DNA of 64,000 nt from Blastomussa wellsi. Taxonomy: Eukaryota > Cnidaria > Anthozoa > Scleractinia > Plerogyridae. A program made the position numbers and the translations under genes. This document shows positions 37,501 through 47,335 of the stretch, piece after piece; position 1 is the stretch's first letter, and every line of letters begins with the position of its first letter. The DNA is taken from NCBI GenBank assembly GCA_947652115.1, contig OX393567.1, forward strand, positions 16,779,029 to 16,843,028. Direction: 5' to 3'. Under the pieces are notes generated by a model that searched no databases, had not been told where the DNA came from, and saw nothing but the letters and a program-made list of their open reading frames with translations.

Positions 37501-40500
37501 TTCAATTATAAAACAAACTACTGCTACTCGGCCTGTTTTTGAAAACTGAAAAGTGATTAATATTTCTTGCTTACTACACTTATTTTTACTTTTTTTCCTT
37601 TGTGACTTTTTTCATTTTCAATGGACAGACGTGATACAATGACAAGACAGCAGCGATTGTTGCCGCTTCATCACAGAAACTTGGCAACAAAAGATGTGCA
37701 CTTGTAGAGAAAGCCCACTAAACACACTAAAAGCCTGCTCTATCTTCAAAAGGAATTACCACTGAGAGATTTGGAGGGTGAAACAAAATAAAGAATGCAA
37801 AATACTGACAAAAAGTTGTAACTGAATGTTGCATTTTTCTGTCAATTCACATTTAAATTTTCATCTTTTCTTTGATTTCAATGACAACGACATTGTTGGA
37901 ACGTGTGGCAATACAGTTTAATTTCTCTGTTGAGTTTTCTGTTGAGTTTTCAAGATATTTTATAATTGTCAGGCAGTAAACAGTTGTGCTACAGGTGCTA
38001 AATTTTACCGGTTACCGCCTGATAAGGAGAGCCCTGAAAATTGTCCAGACATTCTGTCTGACCAACACAGTTGTGATTTCATCGGACACTGGCAAACTTT
38101 GGCTGGCCATTGTCCAATGTTATTTGCAGCTGTAACACACCAGTAGTCTTGAAACTGACACAACAGTGGCTTTTGGATTCCTTAAATGTCAGCTCTTATA
38201 TAGGTAGCAAAACTGAAGCAGCTAGCAAGAAAACCCTCAGGCAAAGAATGAAAACTGATGAGAAGGTCATATATAGTCACTTATTTTGACACTAAGAAAA
38301 ATATGCCATTTTCAAAGCCTTTTTACAACCCCCAAATGCAAAGCTTAGAATGCATGAAAGGCCTAGACAACGCTTTCCATTCAACCAAATATTCCAGGTT
38401 GGGAAGCGAATGGAACAGAAATTTCCTGGAATAAAATTCTGTTCCATTCAACCATTCCGGGTTGGGCCCAGTTTCACCAAGCCGGAATTGTAGTCAAGAT
38501 TCAAGATGGCTTTGTCAATGGCTTCTCGATATCAGTTCACAGCTTGCTTATTTGCCTCGGAAAGCTTTTAGGTCTTACTTCAGCACAGGGTTCAAAATTA
38601 ACAGTTGTCCAGTTGTCCCAGACAACTGTTAATTTTTACTGCAAAGGGCATCCATTTTTACTGCAAAGGGCATCATTTCATTTTCTTCTTTCTTATTACC
38701 GTCATTTTCACGCGCCATGTGCAGTTTGCATCAACAAAACAAATTCATTTGACCCCATAACTAACAAGGCTAATAATTACTTATGGACAATCTTTTTTCC
38801 CTTTTACCTGGGAAAATTTGCATAACAAGGCCAGCAAACAAACAGAAAAGTACCAGTACCAGTTGAGCGTGCACTTTAGTTTGCACATAATATTTTGAAT
38901 GACAGCCGTAATGTGGTGACATCAGGAGCAGGTGAGACAATGTGCTCATTCCACTCCACCATTTTGATTTTCCAGCCCACACACACCCTCTATAACCAGC
39001 ATTTTTCAGCCACCATTTTGATTCAGCGCACTTACCTGTGCGAACCAATCAGCGAATTGGATTAAGTCTATCAACAAAGGTGCATACCTCAGGATGAAAT
39101 TGCTGCTCTGTTCTTGTGTGGCAATATGGGCAATTATCTCCACTCTCGCAATTTGTTGGCTCTCCCCATTCATCACCATGCTTAACATGAGGGCAAGGCG
39201 TTGATCTATGAAGAAGTAAAAGCAAAACACTGGTAACCAGCTATCTGCCTAAATTATGATCTAATTGACATCTGGGGAATCTGGAACCAAGACTGCAAGC
39301 TTTTCACATGGAAACAAACTAAACCTCTTGTCCAGAGGATACTCGACTTTTGGCTTTTTAGCGATGTCTGCCAAGACAAAGTGGAGAAAGCAAACATTAA
39401 GACAGCTGTTAGAACCAACCACTCTGCAATAACTATCTCCTTTTAATTAATAGCCAAAACAAATAGGTGCAAGGACCTTCATATTGGAAAATTGTCTTGG
39501 CAGTCAATCAGAAGCTACCAGAATGATTAGAGGAGTTAAGGAAGTTAATGATAAAAGAGTGCTATGGGATTTAATCAAATGTCGCGTAAGGCAATTTACA
39601 ATGAGATATTCCAATGAAAAGGCACAGAAAAGAAAGCAGGAGTTACTACAGCAAGGTTGTCCACAACTTTTGAAGTAGCTGGCAAAAAATTGGAAGTAAC
39701 AAGATGGGCTCAGGGCTCGAAATTGACAAAAAAATTCCTTTAGTTGCCTTTACAACTAAGTGGTAAAAAATGGTCACCAAACTCAAATTTTTATTTGCCA
39801 GATTGAAAAATCCAATGGAAACTAATCACGTGTCAGAATTTTATCCAAGAGATGGATTCAGTTCAGTTTAGCATTCTATGTATTTCCTATAAGATGATTG
39901 AACACAAAAGAAAATATTATCTAAACAATGGATAAAGAGAACAAGGTGTTGTTGTATTTCAGTTCGTTGTTGACATATCGAGAAGCTGCCGATTAATTGA
40001 AAGAATCAACATGGCAGAGACACTACACTGAAACCGTTATCGCCACCTATCACCAAGGATGGAAGGGAATTAAAATTTGAAAATAACTTGCCAGTTATTT
40101 TTCAAATTCTAGAGACATTCCTAAAATATTGCCAGAAATTCATTCTGGTTTGCTCTCTTAGTCACAACTTGTTTGATATCTTCCAGTTAGTCCATCACAA
40201 ACATTATAGCACAAGTAAAGGAACCAGGTAATGATTTTAGCAATGAATGAAGCTGAAAACACCTGTGATAGTGTCCCTTAGTGCAAGTGTAAACTGTTGT
40301 ATTGTTGATCGTGTAGTTTGATCATCTGGGTGAGAGTAGTCTTGACAAGGACTGTTGTCATGTGAAGAGTTGTTTGTCAGTCGAATGTCGTAAGTCTGGT
40401 TCAGGAAGACTGATTGGTCAATTTTTTTAGCCATGGTTTTATTGGCTGCAAGACATGGGTAGTTGATGTCGTTGGTTGTGATTGGTCAGTTTCAATCAGT

Positions 40501-43500
40501 CGGTAAAGTTAGGTTGTTCTATTTGGTCTGTTTGTTATGTCTATGCCGTGAATTAGTTGTTTGTATGGTGCCGGTAGTTACTGACTTCTGTTGAGAGGAT
40601 TCTATTCCAAGTTAGTAAACCAGCTTTCCAAAGTCAGTTGTTGAAAATAGTTAGTGCTGTAGGTCAAACAGTAAGCAGACTGTTAGGGCCTCCACAGACT
40701 AGACATTTAGTTGTCAACAACTATTTGCAATGTGTGGTTCCAGAAAATATCCATACCCCCACCATGGAGGGAATTGGAAATTTCAGAGGGGTGGGGGGGG
40801 GGTCAAAGGCCCAGGAAATTCCTGAGGGGATGGGGGTTTGTCGGTGAAATTACATTTCCAGATGTTCAGGGATCGATACAGTGCAACCTCAATTCAATAT
40901 CGTTTCTTACCTGCTCTGCAGAGATTTCAAATGGTCAAAATAGTGACCTAGGTTTTTGATGCACAATCGTAATACATTTAAAACAGGTTTCCTTTGTCCT
41001 GAAATCGAATTGGAAGCAAAAAAGTTCACATAAATTCCTCCACTTTTGACCGTAGACGCAACACTTGTTACCAGTCTACCGAATGTCACATGTTTTTGAC
41101 CGCAATGCACTGGTGACTAGCCTTGTTTGTTTCCCACGTTCGATCACAAGAAAGTCATTCTTGTAAGTGAAAAGTTTCATCTTTGATAGTGGTGAAAGTG
41201 ATGTTACGATTTCAGGAATCCATGAATATCTTGTTCTTGTTATTTCTAGCTATTCGTCTGTAATTTTCCTCTTAAATTCAGCTTTCTTAGTGATTGTGTT
41301 TGTGATTTTGTGATCATGTTTGCGGTAACTGTTATCGATCAACATATTTTGAAGTCCGCGTTCACGGACAAAAGCTTACAAGCAGTTTTCTACCAAATGG
41401 AATGAATAGGGATGGATGATTATACATCAAGGTAATTAAACAAGTTCTGATTTAGTTGAGGAAATCTCTGTTTTTTTCTTCAACAATTTATTTCGTTTTC
41501 AAACCTGTTCCGATCGTTTATCCACAACAGTCATATTTACAAGAGAAAGTGGCTTAAAATTGAGAACATTTGCACAATTTCTGTTCAAGAGGTTATTTTC
41601 CAGAGGGTGTAGGGGGTATGCAAAATAGTTTTGGAAATTCTGGAGGGGGGGGGTTTATTTTTCTTTGCAAAAATGGAAATTCCGGAGAGGTGGGGGGGTC
41701 TTACCTGAAATTCCCTCCGTGGTGGGGGTATGGATATTTTCTGGAATCACACAATGGACAACGAAATGTTATCGACAACTATTTGTGTCCAATGCAAGCA
41801 TTCCACACACTGGGTTTTTAGTTGTCAATGTCTTAAGTCAGGCCAACGAGAGCTGTTGTTGACATCTTTTAGTTGTCGACAACTAAAGCAGTTTCCCTTT
41901 TGAAAAGGGAAACTGCTTAGTTGTCGACAACTTACAATTTTCACATTTAGTTGTTGACAACTCATCTCACAGACAATGTTTTTCGGTTGTCAATGACATT
42001 TAGTTGTTGACAACTTACAATTTTCACATTTAGTTGTTGACAACTCATCTCACAGACGATGTTTTTTGGTTGTCAATGACATTTAGTTGTTGACAACTTA
42101 CAATTTTCGCATATAGTTGTTGACAACTCATCTCGCAGACGATGTTTTTTGGTTGTCGATGACATTTAGTTGTTGACAACTTACAATTTTTGCATATAGT
42201 TGTTGACAGCTCATCTCACCGACGATGTTTTTCAGTTGTCGATGACATTCAGTTGTTGACAACTTACAATTTTCACATTTAGTTGTTGACAACTCATCTC
42301 GCAGACGATGTTTTTCTGTTGTCGATGACATTAAGTTGTTGAAAACTTACACTTTTCACATATAATTGTTGACAACTCACCTCACAGACGATGTTTTTCG
42401 GGTGTCAATGACATTTAGTTGCTGATAAAAAAATAGTTGTCAACAACTGATGGTCCCATCTGTGGAGGCCCTTAGCTGTATGTTGCAGGTAAAATTTAAA
42501 TTCAGGTAATTTTTTTAACCTATTTTTTTTTTTACTTTTCTCTTTGGGAGTTGGTATGAGTCTCGGAGTGTCTTAGTGATAAAGATTACAGCCTTGCTAA
42601 GAAAACCGTGAACACCTGAAATATTTCAGGAATGTTCATTGTGTAGTGACCAATCACAGCAAAGTTCAGGACACGTGAACAAACCTCAAAACCACAAACT
42701 AATGACCGTGGCTGTTTGCAGTTTAGTTTTCTCATACCTTATTGGCTTTTTCCTTGTAATACAATAACATTCCATAAACATTTCTGGTGTTAACATTAGC
42801 TTCATAGTAAAAAATGAGTGATCTGTCAGTGTTTCCTGTGTGGCAGATCCAGTTAAGGCACCCCTTAACTCTTTCCTGTCATGCACAATTCTTCATCGAT
42901 CAGACATGTTTTTCAAAACCAGATATTCAGTTTTGAAGTACGTAAATTGAGGGGTCCGGAGACTGGGAACGAATTAAGAGGTTCTGACATAGTTGGTGGT
43001 TCCAGCGTGCTGTTTACACAGTTTCCTGTTGCTTTTGAGTGAACTTCTCATAGTCAGAGGACTATAGCTTGTATTTTCCTGGGCTAATGTCTGACAGTAG
43101 CAATGCAATGTAATGAACAATCCCCAACCACCGATTTTTCGCAGCAAATGGAGATAGTTGGACATGTCCAACGGCCTTATGCAGACGAGCTGATCGATCG
43201 TGACATTTGTTCATGTGCCGTTCTCTATATTAATTCGGCCTTCCGACCTATTTTGCTAATCATTAGTTTGACACTATATACTGTATTGTTTGGAGTCGTT
43301 TTTTCTTTAAATGAAGAAATAAAATTGTAGCCACCATATGGCTTCCCGTTAATATTTTGACACCTTTGTAATCTGCAATATGTTTCATTAGTGTGGTTTG
43401 TTTTGGATCATTTATATTTGCAAGATATGTAAAGCTCTCATAACTTTGCTCTTAAAGGACAAGGCAAGACGTTTATCATGAAGATGTAGATAGCTTGCAT

Positions 43501-46500
43501 TTACTATTTGTGACGACGGGCCTGGCTATTAAATTGATACTGTTTGCAAGATGTGGTTTCTTATCACAGATATTTTTCTTTGTCCGGTGTCTCTGTAAAC
43601 TGAACTCTACTTCGAGAAAGCTATAAGTTTTGTCAGAGCCATTCTGTGTCGCAGAGGGTGTGTTTCTTGCATCAATTTTATCGAGCATTTAGTATTCTGA
43701 GCTTGGTGTTTAGATTTTGACCTCCTAATTTGTTCATTATGCCTTGTTCTAGTCAGCACCATTTAGACACTTCATAGATTTATATCTACCACGCGCAAGT
43801 CTGTTGGAGCCCTGTAACTGTTTTGCATGTTGTGCATGTCATTATTTTAGAATATGTTTTTATTTTAAACAAACATGTGCCATATCTTTTTCAATGACAC
43901 AATTAATCTCGATTGTTTTCTGAAAAGAAATCATTTTTGTGACTAAACAATTAGATTATGCGTGTTTCACACGGGCACGTATGTACACAATACAGGATGT
44001 TGATTATAATTAACTTCACTTACTCGCTGCTTTTGTTCAGACTGTTCAGTTGTAGGTGATGTCTTCGGTACATCCAAATTTTTGGAAGGAACTGAACCCT
44101 TAATAAGAAATTTTCCTAATTCCATGGCTTCTCTAGATCCATCACTGGGGAAACCTGGCTTGTGCTTGAAGCAGCTATCATCAAAATGTGCCGAACACAA
44201 ACATGACAACTTGTTTGGGACAAAATCTTGTCGGTGAATGTGCATGAATCGATCCATTTTTGCCTCACACTTTCGTCTTTGGGGAAGAAATTCCTGGTGT
44301 GCCAGTTCTGTTGGAGCAGTTGACTTTATTGGCGCCACCAGCCGCACAATAATTCATCCCTCCCTTCTTCGCTCTCTTATGTACCACGGCGCCATTGTAT
44401 TCAGAACCACCAACTACGTCACTTCCTGTGTAATCTGAGTGTTTGGCCGAGAGCAAAACGGACTAACTTCAGCTTCCGAAATCCAAACTTTGAGGCTCAA
44501 AAAAATTGAAGAATGCGCTAATGATGGCTTAAACCCTCAAACTTGAGTTAATTATGACATAAGCAAGCAAATGGGCCAATAAAAAATTTTACTTCATAGG
44601 CACTTTAAAATTACCTGGATTAATTGTTTCTATGTTTCTTGTTCAGCCCGTTAGAAGTGAACGATTTGCAATAAACCTGCCTCCACATAAACGGATTACT
44701 AAAAATGACTTATGATTCGTTTATCTCACTTCTTCTGTTCCCTGTGCTAGATGCCCTTTGGGAATACCTTGGGAAAAACCTATTATGATAATTTCTTTTT
44801 CTGCCAATGGTTTTAAAACTATGCTTTAAATAGACAATGAGCAGTCAGTTTTTGTTCCTGAAATCTTACGTGCAAACAGAAAAGTCAATACTGCACAACT
44901 CGGGGGAGAAATGAGGAGGGAGTAGTAGCAAGGCAAGAAAAAACTCAACTGCAAAGTTTCTTCATTATGCAACTTGTCATTTCTAAAAACAGATAATCCT
45001 GATTGGATAAATGCCTGTCTGTCTATCAACAAATTCATCAGACACATCTGTCTAATCAATGTCAAGAGTTCTCCTTGCTACCCTATAATTTCAGGCACAA
45101 TCCTTATCAATGAATAACTGGGATGCAGAAGTTCATAAATACAAATACTGCAGCTCAACTAACCATACCATGCATTCATCTACACTTGAGACTTGCATTT
45201 CCCAAACAAAAGATGAAGCTATATATATTTTTAAAGTACACTTTGCCTGCTTGTATTTGCATTTGTGATGTTTCTGTGCAAAACACACAAAAATACTAGC
45301 GCAACTGAATGGAAACTATACCACCTTTTTGCTTTGATTTGCCATAAATATTTTGGCATTCATTTGCATATATAGAGCAGTTTTCAATTGTGTCTAACGT
45401 AATTAGCAAATTGCTTTGGTTTTGCATTACCACGCTCAGTTATTGGTTGAAAAATCTCAAACCACTTTTTTAAAAAACAAAAACTAATCGTAGCTTGTGT
45501 GTGCACGTTTTCTCACACTTTGTGTCAGCTACTGCAATTAAGTACATCGAGTTTTGATTAGATCAGTGGATTGTCTCCGTCCTTTGTGATTGGCGAAAGG
45601 TATTATTTTGGTTTTGGTTTTATGACGCTCAGTTGAAACTCACTGTAACAGCATTGCATAGAAACAATAGGCATATTAGTTCCTGCAGACTTACCTGTAT
45701 CTGAATTTTCTTGGGCTGCGTCTGCGATCCCTAGTATTGTGATAATGTGGGCATGCATACCCTTGTCGACAAAGTCTTGGTGGTTTTTTGCATGGTTCAG
45801 TTTTGTAACTTGATAGAACATAGTTGGTATCTAAACCAAAAAGTAAAAAAATGGACTGTCACTAGCTTGTTGCATTTATTGCATATCCAAAAGGTAATCA
45901 GACGAGTTTATTGTTAACTGCTATTTATCACAAACACAATCAAATACTCTGCACAAAGATAAATTTTGATCAAGCCAGACAACTAATACTAACTACAATA
46001 AAAAAAACTATTTGACCATCAGGCCTTAATTCTATTACAGGACTAATAATAATAATAATAACTTTATTTATGTGTCAACAAAAGAAATCCTCACCCTCGA
46101 CCAAACGGAGGAAGATTAAAGATTAACAGCGATCAGATTTTAACCGTGAAGACAATAGAAGAATCCATAAATAATGAATAACTCTGTTAGAACCACAACT
46201 TTGTTAAACGGAAGAGAAATCTTTCACCACATTAGCATTTATTACCTTCAAAAAGCGAATTAGACGGCATATTTTTCAACGAAAATGAGGTTCTAACGGA
46301 GAGGCCTAAGAGAATTTTATTTACAACGGGAATATCACGTGAAAATCTAGTGAACTACAACGCAATTTAACTCTTATCTCTGTTTCGAGGTCGTATCATA
46401 GAGCAAGAAAGGTTAAACTCATTTGGCAGGCTTTAAAATGCATAACAGCGCCATATGACAAAAGCTTACGGTGGTGAACAAATCACCAAGAAAGTGTGAA

Positions 46501-47335
46501 TGAAGATACCACTTGTGTACATTTAACCAACGTACAGTACTGCACAAACCTTGCCAGCGGGGATCTTCTAGAACAGCTTTGTTATTCTCTATTCCTGCCT
46601 GACCTACTTCAGTTTCCTCTTTTTCTATGGCTTGTAATTCTCGTATATCGTAAACGGGTTGTCTTAGATCGTGAGGTCCATGGGCAAACGCGCAGTGCGG
46701 GCCATTTTTTACACAATATCCTCGAGTATCGGTCTCGTGAACACAGGTTGCAGTTTTGTAGTAACGAAGATGGTAGCGACGTTCCACATCGCCAGCTACA
46801 CGGTGTAAATAGGGACAACTGAAAGAGAAAAGGACCTTTATTCAGCAATTGATCGATCATGCCATAAACAAAAAGCCATTACGCCTCGAGTCCGCAAACA
46901 AACGAGGCAGATGCAAGAAAAAAATCCCTGGTACGTACTCGTCACCGGACGGGCAAATCCCTGACGTTTCATCGTACTGGGTGCAGTAAACATCAGGACT
47001 ATAATTAAAAGTGCCATCCCTTTTCTTTTTCGGCCTCCTCCTCCTCTGATTCATGAAGTGCCAGTGGAAACAGGTGAAAGGTCTGTGAGCTGTACACTTG
47101 TGTTGTAGAAATAGTGGACATTGCTCGACCCGAAACTCCTTCAGGTACCTGGACGATTCGAAAGGAAAAAAATTTGTGACAACACATATACGCGGAAGCA
47201 AAACACAGAAAATTACAAATACACCTACGTGTAATGGAAAGGCTTCTCCGGTTGAGTTTGAGAAAAGGCAGCTAATTTATTTTCGGAAGAAATGATGGTA
47301 CTTGGAGAAGTCATTACAGGATCGGAAGACGACAT
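25532..47335 (-). CDS. UNK: Unkempt homologue: six CCCH zinc fingers, coiled coil and C-terminal RING, 13 exons
   Basis: RNA-binding translational regulator of the Unkempt family. Exons: 47229-47335, 46939-47148, 46550-46818, 45695-45830, 39088-39205, 36887-36971, 34690-34739, 33351-33566, 32798-32875, 32323-32694, 31183-31512, 27211-27372, 25532-25708. All are GT-AG and in phase, 2310 nt, 769 aa (human UNK is about 810). The N-terminus carries QPEKPFHYTYLKEF, as in vertebrate UNK. Six CCCH fingers span about 45-305 (landmarks CTAHRPFTCFHWH, ERRYHLRYYKT, NYVLSSYKTEPCKKPP, CPHVKHGDEWGEP, IYKSTKCNDM). Exon 10 has a conserved PAM2-like NAPPFYP followed by DTVESVVESALDDL. Exons 11-12 form a coiled coil with WEESWAQAKQACDAWKKEAEE. 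The last exon is the RING (CSLC, APCLHC, CEAC, ECPTC). A minus-strand AATAAA at 25220-25225 lies about 0.3 kb past the stop. Introns are loaded with transposons but the reading frame is intact. Confidence 0.95.
25747..25935. mobile_element. GGGGCGGATCCAGG-type MITE
   Basis: Left end GAGGGGCGGATCCAGGAAT and right part CCCTCCTCATGGAACCGCC, with a long poly-C tract. It lies in the last intron of Unkempt, beginning 39 bp upstream of the final exon. Confidence 0.55.
26355..26745 (-). mobile_element. Tandem tRNA-derived SINE copies in Unkempt intron 12
   Basis: On the minus strand, about 26560-26487 has a pol III A box (TAGCTCAGTTGGTAGAGC) and a B box (TGTTCGAATTCC) spaced as in a tRNA, followed by a shared body (GATCATTT, TCATCTTCAT, TTCACATATGAA/TTCATACGTGAA and CGTCATTTCAC). 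A second copy lies directly upstream (26740-26566) with a good B box (GGGTTCGAATGCC) and a damaged A box. The tail of the first copy runs into a remnant of a third head (about 26380-26355). This is a SINE array rather than a tRNA gene: there is no proper acceptor stem. Confidence 0.75.
26820..27035. mobile_element. Degenerate relative of the 18712-19090 fold-back
   Basis: Shares the order ACTCTGGGAAATATGATAG, CCCCAAAATGCC, GGGGGCA, TTTGGCAGGTT and ACAATAAATCATTTTATGAA with the element at 18712-19090, and is itself an inverted repeat (GTACCGCATTTAGTACACC / GGTTCGGTAAACTCGGTAC). Confidence 0.6.
27513..30375 (-). mobile_element. BEL/Pao-type retrotransposon, degraded and deleted, in Unkempt intron 11
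   Basis: Minus-strand order: gag from ATG 30375 (KDLEAIKKKRRFLRKS), gag zinc knuckles with CFRCLESGH (about 29720), DUF1758 aspartic protease with FFDPGSQTAFV (29476-28814), the start of RT (FYLPHQAVIRED), Pao RNase H with CWTDNSSTLHWI (28674-28234), an integrase zinc region (28237-27890) and an integrase core with CAVTRAVHLELV (27752-27513). Nearly all of RT is missing between 28700 and 28600, frames shift at least four times, and the integrase motif normally SDNAKTF reads SYNAKTF, losing a catalytic Asp. LTRs were not identified. It is inserted in sense orientation to Unkempt. Confidence 0.85.
34771..35196. mobile_element. 426-bp hairpin-forming element with arms of about 190 bp
   Basis: Left arm TGCACCTAACCCCAAAATAT ... 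GATTTGACGTCACAAA and right arm TTTTGTGACGTCAAATC ... TTTTGAGGTTAGGTGCA are complementary over nearly their full length, including TGACTATTTATAGCATTC / GAATGCTATAAATAGCCA. It lies in Unkempt intron 6, 31 bp from the acceptor of exon 7. Confidence 0.93.
36066..36414. mobile_element. MITE-like element, GAAACAAGAAGTTCC ends
   Basis: Left end GAAACAAGAAGTTCCTGTAT AAAAGGGG and right end CCCTTTTATAGTGGAACTTC TTGTTTGAG form terminal inverted repeats of about 28 bp. In Unkempt intron 6. Confidence 0.85.
36435..38170. repeat. Repeat-derived stretch in Unkempt introns 5 and 6
   Basis: Contains direct relatives ATTGTCTGGACGTTCTGTCTGAC (36442) and ATTGTCCAGACATTCTGTCTGAC (38041), each followed by GGCCATT and TTTGCAGC. 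GTAACCATTTTGATCAGA-like text is shared by about 35320 and 37110. Apart from Unkempt exon 6 (36887-36971) I see no coding sequence here. Confidence 0.5.
39261..39678 (+). mobile_element. L1/Tx1-like LINE fragment (endonuclease end and linker)
   Basis: The plus strand first encodes LIDIWGIWNQDCKLFTW, then LVQRILDFWLFSDVCQD and TNHSAITISF up to about 39447. This is the C-terminal part of an L1-type endonuclease (DxWR..FTW, RLDFWLIS, TDHSAI). After a frame change the linker before RT appears (VLWDLIKCRVRQFTMRYS, KAQKRKQELL). RT itself is absent. The fragment lies antisense within Unkempt intron 4, about 50 bp from exon 5. Confidence 0.7.
40730..41755. mobile_element. Nested inverted-repeat element inside 40683-42474
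   Basis: Left end ATGTGTGGTTCCAGAAAATA TCCATACCCCCACC and right end GGTGGGGGTATGGATATTTT CTGGAATCACACAAT. G-rich subterminal motifs (GGGGTGGGGGGGG) repeat at both ends; the middle is unremarkable AT-rich sequence. Confidence 0.88.
41880..42440. repeat. 83-bp satellite, about six units, palindromic core TTGTTGACAA
   Basis: Unit: ACATTTAGTTGTTGACAACT, TACAATTTTCACAT, then a second TAGTTGTTGACAACTCATCT and GACGATGTTTTTCGGTTG. Each unit carries two AGTTGTTGACAACT palindromes. Successive GACATTTAG starts are 83 bp apart (41995, 42078). Confidence 0.93.
42475..45694. other. Unkempt intron 4, proximal part
   Basis: Apart from the THAP fragment (44024-44357) I see no coding or structural feature; several short open frames resemble no family. 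Confidence 0.45.
44024..44357 (-). pseudogene. THAP-type zinc finger fragment, frame-broken
   Basis: Within Unkempt intron 4, the same strand encodes a THAP domain in three successive frames. It starts MNYCAAGGANKVNC with RTGTPGIS; a second frame gives FPKDESVRQKW; a third gives FMHIHRQDFVPNK and SCLCSAHFDDSCF. These are the C2-C..., P, F/W and CxxH landmarks of THAP DNA-binding domains. Two frame changes in about 60 bases mean that the domain cannot be read as it stands. It is followed by an acceptable donor (GCGA/GTAAGT at 44023), so it may be a former first exon. THAP genes in animals often derive from P-element-like transposons. Confidence 0.6.

Larger units (their letters stand above)
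40683..42474. mobile_element. Composite inverted-repeat element carrying an 83-bp palindromic satellite
   Basis: Outer ends: TTAGGGCCTCCACAGACTAG at left and CTGTGGAGGCCCTTAG at right, both followed by AGTTGTCAACAACT. Inside are a second inverted-repeat element (40730-41755), a 63-bp near-perfect palindrome (41873-41935) and about six 83-bp satellite units. In Unkempt intron 4. The only open frames are those of the satellite. Confidence 0.9.

Noticed and set aside
41873..41935. Palindrome as a transcription terminator or CRISPR-like repeat
   Set aside because: It lies inside a eukaryotic transposon with satellite units; there are no spacers of regular length and no cas genes.
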